Source of the DNA: Fasciola hepatica
Taxonomy: Eukaryota > Platyhelminthes > Trematoda > Plagiorchiida > Fasciolidae
DNA length: 64,000 nucleotides
Reading direction: 5' to 3'
NCBI GenBank assembly: GCA_948099385.1
Contig: CANUEZ040000071.1
Coordinates: forward strand, 1,426,001-1,490,000
The notes beneath the pieces are model-generated. The model made no database searches, was not told the DNA's origin, and saw only the letters and a list, made by a program, of their open reading frames with translations. The translations under genes were made by a program, and so were the position numbers. The first letter of the stretch is position 1; every line of letters begins with the position of its first letter. Positions 48,481-59,556 of this stretch are shown in pieces.

Positions 48481-49249
48481 GGATGACGTGTGTATTAGAT
48501 GAACGCAACGGCGTGTAGACGGTGTTCACAGACGGAGCAAGTGGCGCCACCAAATTCGGTAATTGTTCACACGGACAAATTTGGTAGTCTCTGTAATTGT
48601 GTGTCGTACCGGCAGCACTACACGGGTCTCGCCCTGGAAGGTCGACGCAAACAGGTTTCGATCCGTGGTTGGAAAGTCGGCTTCGACGGCGAGAGACGTT
48701 TTATGTGCCTCCCGCCGCGACCGAACTCAACGAAGAAGCCAGCACAGCCGGTTCTCCATGACTCACACTGTTTGCTGTACACTGATCGCAAAACTGCATC
48801 CTCCCTCAGAATAAATCCAACCTGGGTATATCCTCCATAGTACCTAGCAGTGGTGATTGTGTTGTAGTTTTTGTTTTTGTCGGCTTATCCTAAAGTTCCG
48901 TTAGCCTGTGTTTGGTGTTGCCTTATCAACCCAGCCAGCGCCCAGCGTCTAATGATTCCAGCCACGATCAAATGAGAGTTGTGTTTGAGCCATGCGAGAT
49001 CCTGGAATTCCAGGCGGTTCTGTCAGAAGGAACGAGCTGGAAGGCAACAAACACAAGGAAGCTGGGCCTCGAGGAGCCGATGGATGTTCTGCTGAGGGGG
49101 ACATACCGGCTCCACGCAGGCTGCCGCCACCCCTGTCATGATAGACTACTTGGTCTCGTAGTCATTCATAACTGAACTACGTACAAGTAGAAAATGAAGA
49201 GTAAACCTAAATATATACAGCTGTTACAAAATTCAGAAAACCGGTAAAG
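48481..49249. other. Unassigned GC-richer DNA before the BEL element
   Basis: GC content is clearly higher than in the AT-rich region and similar to the transposon nest. It holds plus-strand frames of 113 codons (48499) and 87 codons (48912) without known domains. It could be leader DNA of the LINE split by the BEL insertion, or the remaining 3' part of the gypsy element. I could not decide. Confidence 0.4.
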
Positions 49250-49255
49250 GGAAAT

Positions 49256-49681
49256 TGTAAAGGAGTTCGGGAAACCCCGTTTCATGCATTATCATCCATA
49301 TTACAAACGTCATTTATCATTCGTATGAACTATATTTGCTGAAATTCCAATTGTTTGTTTTATTTCTTTAAATCTCTGTCACAAACTGGACTCCTACCGT
49401 TTGCCTCGAGCGAGAGTCGCTTAGCTTGAACTTCGTTGTGACTGTATTTGGTAATCTCATCTTCTGTAGCTAACCTTTGCTGTAACCTAGCTGCAGTTGT
49501 TGATTTGTTGTCCAATTTGGAGCGAAAGAGCCCAGAAGGAACACTATTGAGGTTTGATTATTGTAAAATTAATTAATTTGTTGTATATAGTACCGTAGCT
49601 ATTTGGAATCGACTTTGTTTTGAATTGTGTCGAAATTAGTTGCTACGCGTCGCTCGAGCGTTCCGGTGGCTGGACTTTACA
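49256..49681 (+). repeat. 5' LTR of BEL/Pao element
   Basis: Starts TGTAAAGGAGTTCG and ends GGACTTTACA, giving a 7-bp inverted terminus. It aligns without gaps to 55289-55713 with four substitutions (LTR offsets 17, 27, 55 and 79). The last base, A at 49681, is G in the 3' LTR. No clear primer-binding site starts exactly at the LTR end. Confidence 0.93.
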
Positions 49682-49711
49682 GTACTCAATATCCTTGGCA
49701 ATTGCTGAGGC

Positions 49712-52700
49712 ATGAAATTACGCAGCGAATCGGCAAACCGTTCCGAATCAAAGGACAATACCCTGCAGGTGGACCAAAACCCTCTGCCCGTAGGTGTTGG
49801 TCATGTTTCTTGCTCAGGCTCTAGTATATCAGGTTGTTCTAGGGTAAGCTCGGTTTCCCATAGAGCTAGAGCTGATCTGTTGTTAGCGGAGTTGGAGGAG
49901 AAGCAGGTTGCAGAACAATTAGAGTTAGATAAGCAACGTAAGCTGCTCCAGGTGAAGAATGAGACGGAAATGGCGAAACTGCGTTTGGCTCTCGCTGAGG
50001 AAGAAGAAGATCTAGTCAAGAGAGATGGAGTCAAGAGTAGAGTAATGATCAGTGAACATCTTTCTGGTTGCCTAGGTGATTGTCACGTGCAGAACGATGC
50101 ACCGCGAACAACAAGCTTGGTTCCAGTGGCGGAACCTGCAGTGAATTATCGTTCGGACTTACACAGGGTGGAACTGGAGTCATTCGCGGGCTGCTCGTCA
50201 ACGAACTGGAGGTTTGTGAAACAGTTCGAATATTACTTCGAAGGTAGGGTTCGAGACGACGGCCAGCACCTACTTTATTTGATGCATTACTGCAAAGGAC
50301 AAGCAAGGGATGCGATTGCCGAATGTGTTATGTTGCCTCCGACAGTGGCATACAATAGGGCTAGGGAAATCCTAAAGGATCTGTATGGACAAGATCATGT
50401 AGTGGCTCGTTCACTGATTGACAGCTTACTGCAAGGTCTGAAGCCTTTGGTGGAAGATTCGGATGCCCTGACCAAATTGTCGTTAAAAATGCTGAACTGT
50501 GAAGTTGCCCTCACGCAGATGAATTGCATGTCAGACCTCAACTCATTGCAGACTATGGAACGTATCGCTCGAGTGCTACCAACGCGTCTCCAGGATTTGT
50601 GGGCTAGGACCGTTGATGATATTTTGGGAAGAGGAGACGAACCGAGGTTCCAAGATCTGCAGCACCTAGTGTCCCGTGAGGCAAGGATTGCTCGAAGTAG
50701 GTTTGGCAAACTGGCTGCCAGTAGCAAGGCTCAGGGGTATTCGCGGTCATCCAGTTGGAGGAATTGTGCACAAAACCAGCATCCAGAAGCGACACGGTTC
50801 ATGCCAAATCAGGGTAGTACTTTGTTGGTCGCAGCTAATAGGTGTTCGGTATGTAATGGAATACACGCACTTGAGGAATGTCAGCGATTCCTTTCTCGTG
50901 ATATACCCGGTCGTTTGGCATTGATCAAAGAAATCAAGGCTTGTTTTGCGTGTCTCAAGTGTGGACATCTGTCTAGCAACTGTTCTGTTTCCAAACCATG
51001 TTCAACATCAGGTTGTCCGAAACGGCACCACCCTCTACTGCATATTGCACAGAAGCAGTGTACCGATCAAGTCACGCAAAATACAACACAGCGGCTGCAG
51101 CTGGATAAGTTGGGTGCGGACAGTGCAAAAAGGCCTGGGCAGTGGACCAATAATTGTGCGGCTACTCTTAGGCCAGAATGTCGGGTCGGTTTAGGTGTAC
51201 TACCAGTGCGAGTAGACGGACCGGGGGGCTCTGTGGAGACCTACGCTCTGCTGGACAGCGGGTCTGATGTGACTCTAATACAAAAAGACATTATGGAGCT
51301 GGTGGGCCTGAAGGCATCCCCGACCTCACTTTCGATTTCGACCGTAAATGGGACTACCACTTGGGATTCGGGAATAACGGGGCTGCGACTGAACTCATTG
51401 TCAGAGAATGATTTCGTGAATGCAGAGAGAGCCTTTTGTGTTGATAGGCTACCAATCCAAGCAGTCCAGTACTGCACATATGCGGACATTTTATCCTGGC
51501 CCCACCTACATTGCATCCAAAGACCGAATCTGGAAGATTCGAGAGTGTGGATCCGGATAGGTGCCGACGTCCCAGAAGCACATTGGGCATTAGAGCGAAG
51601 ATGCGGCGAAAGAAAACAACCCTATGCTGTGCGGACGATTTTAGGATGGATTGTTCTCGGTCCGATAAACCAGGAACCACGCTTTGTGAGGACAGTAAAA
51701 CACATTGAGAGGGGAATCGACCCCTTAGCAGCACAGGTCGATCGACTGCACAATGCCGATTTCTGCGATGGGTGTGCATTGGAAAACTCTCCTTCATTAG
51801 AAGACAAATAGGCCGTTGATATGGTTTCCAATGCCACAACCTGGTTGGACGGACACTATGAAGTTGCACTTCCGTGGAGGAATCCTGAAGTGAGACTTCC
51901 AAATAACTATATTGTGACCAAAGAGAGATTGAACGGCTCCAGGAAAAGGTTTGCGCGTGACCCGGAATTCTTTGACGAATACTCTACAGTAATAGAGGGT
52001 TATGTGCGCAAGGGCCACGCTCTGTTAGTGCCCGATGTACAGCTAAAAATGGCGTTTGAGCCAAGGTGGTACCTACCACATCACGCAGTTGCAAACCCTA
52101 AAAAGCCTAGCAGGTTGAGGGTGGTATTTGACTGTGCGGCTGCATTTCAGGGAAGTTCCTTAAATGATTACTTGCTACGGGGCCCGGATACGACAGCAAG
52201 CTAAGTTGGAGTGTTGCTTCGTTTTCGAAAGGAATCTATCGCATTGGCTGCGGATATTGAAGAAATGTTCATGCAGGTTCGAGTGCCGACGAGAGACAAA
52301 GGAGCACTGAGGTTCGCCTGGTGGGAAAATGGTCGACTGGGTGGTAATCTTGTTGAATATCAGATGAATGCCCACCCATTTGGTGCCACTTCCTCCCCAT
52401 GTTCTGCAAATTTCGCGTTACTTCGCACGGCAGACGATTGGGGAGGACAGTTTGAGGATTACGTCTCCAGGGCCGTGTATAACAACTTCTACGTAGACGA
52501 CTGTCTTGTTTCTTTGCCCACACCGGAGAATGCAGGAGTTGTTGCTATCCAGATGAGTGGGTTACTATCACGAGGTGGATTCCGGCTTCATAAGTGGGTG
52601 TGTAATCGTAAGGAGGTGCTGGATATTTTACCAAAATCTGAGCTGGCCCATCCCACTTTGGAAATAGATGATTGCGCGTCTGTGCCGGAGAGGACGTTGG

Positions 52701-55198
52701 GGTTAGAATGGAATGCAATAGAAGACACGTTCCAGTTTTCATTCGCAACACGCAAAAAACCTCAAACAAGGCGTGGCTTGTTGTCTGTAGTATCATCCGT
52801 GTTCGACCGACTAGGGTTGGTTTCACCTTTCATTCTGCCAGGCAAGGTGTTATTGCAATCACTGTGCCGCTTGAGGCTTGGTTGGGACGACCCAATTGGA
52901 GAAGAACCCCTACGATGCTGGAATGAGTGGTTAAGAAGTATGGAACAACTATGCGCATTCAAAATTCAGCGTTCTATTATTAGAGGTGACTCACTGAACG
53001 AAGGTGTACAGCTTCATGTATTTTGTGACGCATCTGAAGTTGGCTATGGGGTGGTGGCGTATTCCGGAATGGTTTCAAGGGACGTAGCCCCCTTCTGTGC
53101 CCTACTGTTCTCTAAGTCAAGGGTAGCTCCTCTGAAGACCGCAACGATTTCTCGATTGGAGTTAGCCGCAGCAAGACTGGCCGTTAGAGTTTCTCGGATA
53201 CTTATGGAAGAAACTGAAATCAAGTTTGGTAAGATCTACTACTGGACGGACACCGCTATAGTTTTGCACTACATAAGCAACACTAAAACGAGATTCAGTA
53301 CGTACGTTGCCAACCGTTTGGCTGAAATCCATCAGTGGTCGGAACCCTGGCAGTGGCGTCATGTAAGATCGGAGGCTAACCCTGCAAACTTGGCATCAAG
53401 AGGCACAACATCACCTAGTGATATTAGCTGCTGGTTCGAAGGTCCTAAATTCTTGATGAACGATGAGACGTCATGGCCGACCAGTCCTACGGTGTCTGCA
53501 GCACCACCAAACGTTGAGTTGAAGCAGCCTTCGAGTACAGTTCTCACAGTGTTGCAGGATGCATGGACGGACGCACTTCTAGCTGGGCACTCCAGTTGGT
53601 TTCACTTGCTGAAGTCGATAGCTTGGTTAACCCGTTTTAAAATGTACGTTGCAGCCATGAGAGGCGGGCGCACGGATCTAGGATTGACAACTGGGCCCTT
53701 GAAGTTAAACGACATTGCTAAAGCAGAGGAAAGTGTTATTTTGATTGTACAAGCTAAGGTCTATGGCGAAGAGCTAAAATGGCTACGAGACAGGAGCAAT
53801 AACCTATGCACTAACAAACCTCCGATGAACAGAACCCTATTAAAACTCGATCCAGTTTTATTAAATGGAATTATTTGTGTTGAAGAACGACTGAACTAAT
53901 CCAGTCGGCTTCAGGGTGCGAAACATCCGGTGATACTACTCAAGACTCACCCGATTACAGAATCGATAATCCGATGGTATCACGCGATGGAAGGACACGC
54001 AGGACCTTCTCAGTTACTCGCGGAACTTCGCAAAAAATTTTGGATTGTACAGGGGGGAGCTGCCGTCAAGCGAGTACTTGGAGGACGTTGGAAATGCCGG
54101 AAGCATTTGGCGGTCGTAGGCAAACATAGGATGGCTCCTCTACCAGCCATATGAGTCCAACAAGGTTGGTTTCCGTTAAAGTATGTCGGAATAGATCATT
54201 TTGGCCCATTTGCGGTTAAACATGGGCGCAGCATGGAGAAACGATATGGATGCATCTTCACCTGCCTACAGATGCGTGCAGTACATATTGATATTTCTTA
54301 TTCTCTAAGCACGGATTCATTCATTATGACGTTGCTGCGTTTCATGTCGAGGATAGGGGCACCTTCCGAGATTTTTAGTGATAACGGTACAAACTTTGTT
54401 GGGGCTCAAAGGGAATTGAAGAACCTAATGGTAAACTGGTCTAGTGATAAGATTGCGGATAGATTGTTGCAACGGGGCGTGCAGTGGCATTTCAATCCCC
54501 CACATGCTAGTCACCGTGGTGGCAAATGAAAGATCATGGTGAGCTCGGTTAGAAGAGTGCTTCTTTCAATCTGTGACGAGCAGCCGATGACTGACGAAAT
54601 ATTGTTGACATTCCTTACGGAAAGTGAGCGGATAGTAAACGGACGACCGCTAGTGCCTTTGACCTCGGACTCTCGTGATCTGCCAGTACTCACGCCCAAT
54701 GACCTACTTATCCTGAGGGCGAACTCACGAGATATTCCAACGGATTCGTTGCGCGATAGACGGGTTCGTCAGTGGAGGCAGGCAAACTACCTAACATCTG
54801 TGTTTTGGAAGAGATGGATCAGGGAACATCTTCCACTATTACAACAGCGGCAGAAGTGGATAACTCGAGAACGCAACTTTAGATCGGGTGATGTAGTGCT
54901 ACTAGTTTCGGAGGCCTTGTCGCGTGGCCGGTGGCCGATAGGAGTCATCGAAAGCATCTCAGTTTCGGACGATGGTTTGGTGCGAACGGCAACAGTGCGA
55001 ACTAATGAAGGATTAGTGCTCCGTGACATTAGAAAGATTTGTCTTATTGAGGGCGAACCAGACACTGGTGGTGTAGGTTCAGAGGCCAACTGTTCTCAGG
55101 TGGGAGGCGGGTCTTCGGATCTGCCGAATCGGGAGGGACCACTGAAAGTTTATCCACTTGTCCGACTGGGAGCTGCTCTTGACGGTGATAAGTTTTAG
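49712..55198 (+). pseudogene. BEL/Pao gag-pol, one frame with five stop codons
   Basis: From ATG at 49712 a single register runs 1,829 codons to 55198, interrupted by TAG 51809, TAA 52202, TAA 53897, TGA 54152 and TGA 54527, with no frameshift. Approximate residues: Glu/Lys-rich coiled coil 53-100; DUF1759-like Gag 150-300; zinc knuckles near 377 (CSVCNGIH) and 410-443; protease active site LLDSGSDVT near 512; RT with FYVDD near 926; RNase H from about 1100 (FCDASEVGYG, YWTDTAIVLHYI); integrase HH-CC region and catalytic core (GIDHFGPF, FSDNGTNF, RELK); C-terminal DUF5641-like domain. The integrase zinc motif seems to lack its first Cys (GGRWKCRKH). As it stands the polyprotein cannot be made whole. 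Confidence 0.93.
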
Positions 55199-55288
55199 GT
55201 ATTTGGGAACCGTAGGGCGAGCCGATGCATGAGGCCGACCACACCTAGCGGTGCACGGGAAAAATCCGGGTCGGATTTTGGGGGCCGG
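55199..55288 (+). other. Short 3' leader with purine-rich end before 3' LTR
   Basis: Non-coding DNA between the gag-pol stop and the 3' LTR. The bases ttttgggggccgg just before 55289 are the likely polypurine tract for plus-strand priming, although they are interrupted by cc. Confidence 0.5.
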
Positions 55289-55713
55289 TGTAAAGGAGTT
55301 CGGGGAACCCCGTTCCATGCATTATCATCCATATTACAAACGACATTTATCATTCGTATGAACTATCTTTGCTGAAATTCCAATTGTTTGTTTTATTTCT
55401 TTAAATCTCTGTCACAAACTGGACTCCTACCGTTTGCCTCGAGCGAGAGTCGCTTAGCTTGAACTTCGTTGTGACTGTATTTGGTAATCTCATCTTCTGT
55501 AGCTAACCTTTGCTGTAACCTAGCTGCAGTTGTTGATTTGTTGTCCAATTTGGAGCGAAAGAGCCCAGAAGGAACACTATTGAGGTTTGATTATTGTAAA
55601 ATTAATTAATTTGTTGTATATAGTACCGTAGCTATTTGGAATCGACTTTGTTTTGAATTGTGTCGAAATTAGTTGCTACGCGTCGCTCGAGCGTTCCGGT
55701 GGCTGGACTTTAC
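55289..55713 (+). repeat. 3' LTR of BEL/Pao element
   Basis: Same 425-bp length as the 5' LTR. All four differences fall in the first 79 bp, and the other 346 bp are identical. It is followed at once by ggaaat, the duplicated target bases. Confidence 0.93.
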
Positions 55714-55719
55714 GGAAAT

Positions 55720-56393
55720 CTTTAGCTGGAGTAACAGGTGCCGACTCAGAACGTCTAACGGATGGTAGTGGACAGGTGGGGTATCAGGCTGGATGTTTTG
55801 GACAGACAGGTGATAACCAACTGGGCCACCATCCGGATCCGTCTAACGCCATCGTCCCTTTGAGTAGGAGTGACCTCCAGGGCCTTGCCAGTGCCACTCA
55901 CCCTTCCACTGCCTCGCACCCCCTTCCACTGTCTTTCCCCCTCTTTGATCGCATGGGTTACACCAACCCTCCATCTCCGTTGCTACCGTATATCCCTCCC
56001 TGCGCCCCAGGCACCAACCCTCCATACTATAGCCCCAGCATGCTTCCGCTGTTCCCCCCTGCTCACCTCCACCAACCCCCATCTAACCCTGAAGTACCAC
56101 GTACATACCCTAGCAGATACTCTAGGTTCGTACCTGTATCCCGCCTCCTCGCCCCACCCCCCCCCCACTTACCGGCTCCCCTGCCCCTCATGAGCCTCCA
56201 AACCTTTCCAAATTTCGCCACTCCCTTCCCGCCCCCCACCTCACACTACGTCCCAGTTACTCTCCCACATGCCTTCACCCCCATACCGACCTACCGGCCT
56301 TATACTGACTCTGCCCAACAGGTAGGTTACCTGCAGCCAAGATCGCGTTTTTTTCCTGACCGGTGCCCTCCGCACCCGTGGCCATATGGCTAG
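55720..56393 (+). CDS. LINE ORF1, proline-rich protein (partial 5' end)
   Basis: The frame is open from within the adjoining LTR to TAG at 56391-56393. Counting only DNA after the BEL element, the first ATG is 55953 (146 codons), but the frame upstream of it is acidic and Gly/Ser-rich and may be genuine N-terminal coding cut off by the BEL insertion. The C-terminal two thirds are very rich in Pro, Leu, Ser and Tyr (repeated PP, PPY and PLP) and probably disordered. ORF1 proteins of LINEs bind RNA and chaperone the RNP, but no zinc knuckle, RRM, esterase or PHD motif is visible here, so the role is inferred from position only. Confidence 0.6.
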
Positions 56394-59300
56394 TCGCCCT
56401 ATGGACCATATCCATAAACTTTCACAGGCTCATATCACTGTTCGCTCCCCACTCGAGGCCATGCCACTCAGCACCTTACACCACGCACTCCCCCCTGTCC
56501 ACCCCGCTTCGACAGATATCCTTAACCTCTCACTTTGTCATATGGTGCCACCTCCCTCTGCACCGTGTGACACCCCTCCGGCCCACATCAGCGGTGTGCT
56601 GCACACCCACCGTATTGATCACCCACAGCGATCGGCTGCGCCTAATGCTAACGCTTCTCCTACTTTCCGTCCCCCACCCAACACTGCCTGCCCTCCCCCT
56701 TCTACTGACGCTCTATCCCCACTGAGACCCAACTCCTATCGCCACAGCGATCCCAATAGTCTTGCACCTGGCATCCATGCTTTGCGCACACCGACACTGA
56801 ACTCATTCCTACTAGTTCTTATTAACGCTCGCTCAATAATTAGAAAAATATCGCACCTGCGATCTCTGGCATTTACATCAAACGCTGACATTATACTAAT
56901 AACTGAATCCTGGCTGTCAGATGATGCTTCGCTTGACCTTGTTCGCATACCTGGGTATCAATGCTTCTCGAACACCCGTCAGTCCAGGCGGGGAGGGGGC
57001 TGTTTAGCCTTTGTCAAATGCACTATCCACGCTAGTGTTATCGACCACCCCCCTCTTCTCCTTATTGAGGATTCGTTATGGCTATCCATTCACGCCTCCG
57101 GCCAGAACCTCCTCCTTGGCTGCGTCTACGTCCCCCCGGGTCTGGAGCCTGCAAAAATTGACTCTGCCGTGGATGTCTTCAATGCTGCGCTTGACTACCC
57201 TGCCAGTGCAAAAATTAATGCGGGTGACTTTAACTTTCCTTCAATTTGCTGGTCCTCCCATACTAGCCCTCCCGCCCTCTCCACCTTTCTTTCCTGTGTC
57301 CGTCTTGGTGGATGGACCCAACATGTCTCCTGCCCTACTAGGGGGAACAACATCTTGGACCTAGTATTCTCCATTGATGTTCCTGATATGATCACCCAGA
57401 TTACTGATCACTTCCCGGGTAGTGACCACCGTATTGTCAGGTACAAGTTCAGCTGCTTCAGCTGTTCTCATCCGATGCAATCCTCTCCCCCTGTTCTGAC
57501 TTCCTACCGTTCCTGTAACTGGCCCCTAGTTCCAATGATAATCCGCTCCCTTAACTGGGACACATTTTTTCTTTCATCCGATCCCCTCACTGTCGTGAAC
57601 TCTCTCTACTCCAACCTCCTACACTGCCTAAATACCGCCAACGCATGTGTCGACCCACGCCCCAATTCCAGCACCTCACGCCTGTCACTTTTAGAGCGTA
57701 AGCTGTCTAAGCTGCAACTTACCTTCGCTAGATCACACGACTTTACACTTCTCCTGCGCATAAACCAGCTACAACTGAGGCTGCGTTGCATGGTCGATTC
57801 GCATCTGAGAAGGAAAGAGGCCATCGCCCTAGCACACCCAAACAAAACTGGCTACCTGTCCAACCTGCTTAGTAAAAGGTCCAAGCAATCCAATCATATC
57901 TCGCCCAAGTTCCTCATCTGCGGCTCATCTACCGCTAATACTCCTGCATCTATTTCTGAGGCCTTCAATGAGCATTTTTCTTCCTCCCTTATAAGCTGTC
58001 CTGGTATTCCCCCTCCTACAATCCAGCCCTGCTCCCCTGCCTCTCTTTCATCGATTCCCTTCACCCATCTAGAAATTGAAAAATCAGTTTCGTCTATTAA
58101 ACCTTCCTCGAAACCGGGACCAGATGATCTCCCACCGGCCCTCCTCCGTTTCGGTGGTCCTGACCTCCCTTTATTGTTACTTAATATGTATACCACCTCC
58201 ATGATTCACAGTTTCGTCCCCCCTCGATGGAAATCCTCTGTTATAGTTCCGCGCTTCAAAAAGGGCGTATTACACGACCCAGATAACTATCGGCCCATCA
58301 ATCACACCCCAGTAGTCTGCAAAATTATGGAGAGAATTATCAAAAGATACATTGTCCAGTACCTGTTATCTAACAACCTGCTGAACCCTGGTCAGCATGG
58401 TTTCTTGAACTCCCGTTCCTGCTCTTCCTGCCAGCTTGACTTTCTCAATGTCCTATCGTCTGCTGCCGACGCCGGCAACTCTGTAATTGTCCTGTACCTC
58501 GACATGTCTAAGGCTTTTGACCGTGTTCCCCATATTCATCTGTTGGCCAAAATCCGATCTCTCGGTATTACTGACCCTCTCCTCTCCTGGCTATCCTCCT
58601 ATCTCTCTAACAGATCACAAGCCGTGCTCGTCGACGGCCACCTATCTTCCGCCAAACCAATTACTAGCGGCGTCATCCAAGGCAGTGTCCTAGGCCCATT
58701 ACTATTCCTTATTTATATCAATGACATTTTCTCTTCTATTCGACACGGCACTCCTTTCCTCTTTGCCGACGATATAAAAATAGTGTACTCTTTCCTCCCT
58801 AGTGACCTATCCGTGACTCTATGCAACATATCGCAGGACTTACTCGTTCTCCAAACTTGGTGCGTCTCGTGGTTCATGAAATTCTCTGCGGAGAAAAGCT
58901 TCCTCCTACCGTACAAGTGCACGGTACCACCCGGCCAAATTTGTCTGGACGGTCTGCCCATCCCCATACACCCCATGGTTACCGATCTTGGCGTGCGCTA
59001 CTCTTGTTCCTTTAACTTCTCAGAACAGGCATCATTCCAAATCGCTAAGGCTAAGAGAACCCTAGGCCTGATCAATCGGTGTTTCCTAATACCAGCCAGT
59101 CGCCTCTCCATGTATCTCTCACACGTGAGACCGCTCCTAGAATATTGTCCCATTACCTCCAGCCTCTGGCCACGTTCCTCCATTGTATCTCTTGAGAACG
59201 TTCAGCGTACCTTCACCAAAAGGCTGTTGGGCGTATCCCTAGCTCTAACATACCGCCAGCGCTGTGAGCTCCTACAAATTGAGCCTCTATGGATTCGTCG

Positions 59301-59556
59301 CATAAAGCTCAACCTGATTTTCCTCTTTAAGCTAATCCATAACCTGGCCTACACCTCTTATCCCACCTCATTCGTTGCGCCCTGCTCCTACCCCATCCGG
59401 CACCGTACCTTCTCTCTCACTGTCCCTCATTCTAATCTCTGTCTGAAGTCCCGATTCTTTCTGTCAGCCTATTCCAAATCTGGAATAAGCTGCCCCTTAG
59501 CTTACGCAGTGCCTCCTCAATGTTCGCTTTTAGGCGCGCACTTTTGTCATACTTAA
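56386..59556 (+). CDS. LINE ORF2: endonuclease and reverse transcriptase
   Basis: An intact frame of 1,056 codons. ATG at 56386 overlaps the ORF1 stop by eight bases (ATGGCTAG). Residues 1-140 are a Pro-rich leader. Residues about 141-350 are an APE-like endonuclease (INARSI, LITESWL, GCVYVPPG, AGDFNFP, SDHRIVRY) that nicks target DNA. Residues about 600-860 are reverse transcriptase, with PRFKKG, YRPIN, LDMSKAFDRV, VIQGSVLGPLLFLIYIND and the catalytic FADD near 791. A CR1-type C-terminal region follows. It would copy LINE RNA by target-primed reverse transcription in the nucleus. The same family left decayed RT sequence at 1.3-2.2 kb. Confidence 0.92.
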   Translation: MASRPMDHIHKLSQAHITVRSPLEAMPLSTLHHALPPVHPASTDILNLSLCHMVPPPSAPCDTPPAHISGVLHTHRIDHPQRSAAPNANASPTFRPPPNTACPPPSTDALSPLRPNSYRHSDPNSLAPGIHALRTPTLNSFLLVLINARSIIRKISHLRSLAFTSNADIILITESWLSDDASLDLVRIPGYQCFSNTRQSRRGGGCLAFVKCTIHASVIDHPPLLLIEDSLWLSIHASGQNLLLGCVYVPPGLEPAKIDSAVDVFNAALDYPASAKINAGDFNFPSICWSSHTSPPALSTFLSCVRLGGWTQHVSCPTRGNNILDLVFSIDVPDMITQITDHFPGSDHRIVRYKFSCFSCSHPMQSSPPVLTSYRSCNWPLVPMIIRSLNWDTFFLSSDPLTVVNSLYSNLLHCLNTANACVDPRPNSSTSRLSLLERKLSKLQLTFARSHDFTLLLRINQLQLRLRCMVDSHLRRKEAIALAHPNKTGYLSNLLSKRSKQSNHISPKFLICGSSTANTPASISEAFNEHFSSSLISCPGIPPPTIQPCSPASLSSIPFTHLEIEKSVSSIKPSSKPGPDDLPPALLRFGGPDLPLLLLNMYTTSMIHSFVPPRWKSSVIVPRFKKGVLHDPDNYRPINHTPVVCKIMERIIKRYIVQYLLSNNLLNPGQHGFLNSRSCSSCQLDFLNVLSSAADAGNSVIVLYLDMSKAFDRVPHIHLLAKIRSLGITDPLLSWLSSYLSNRSQAVLVDGHLSSAKPITSGVIQGSVLGPLLFLIYINDIFSSIRHGTPFLFADDIKIVYSFLPSDLSVTLCNISQDLLVLQTWCVSWFMKFSAEKSFLLPYKCTVPPGQICLDGLPIPIHPMVTDLGVRYSCSFNFSEQASFQIAKAKRTLGLINRCFLIPASRLSMYLSHVRPLLEYCPITSSLWPRSSIVSLENVQRTFTKRLLGVSLALTYRQRCELLQIEPLWIRRIKLNLIFLFKLIHNLAYTSYPTSFVAPCSYPIRHRTFSLTVPHSNLCLKSRFFLSAYSKSGISCPLAYAVPPQCSLLGAHFCHT

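Larger units (their letters stand above)
49256..55714 (+). mobile_element. BEL/Pao LTR retrotransposon, structurally complete
   Basis: Two direct LTRs (5' at 49256, 3' at 55289) with TGTAAAG...CTTTAC(A) termini enclose one gag-pol frame in the order Gag (DUF1759-like), zinc knuckles, aspartic protease (A17-like), reverse transcriptase, RNase H, integrase, DUF5641-like tail. That order defines BEL/Pao. The bases ggaaat occur directly outside both ends (49250-49255 and 55714-55719), a 5-6 bp target duplication. The LTRs differ at four sites, so insertion was fairly recent, yet five stops make it non-autonomous. It lies in the same orientation as the LINE that follows. Confidence 0.95.

Noticed and set aside
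48481..48860. Possible 3' end of the gypsy element on the minus strand
   Set aside because: Ser/Ala/Arg-rich translation is reminiscent of gypsy pol tails, but no motif could be matched with confidence, so it is left unassigned.
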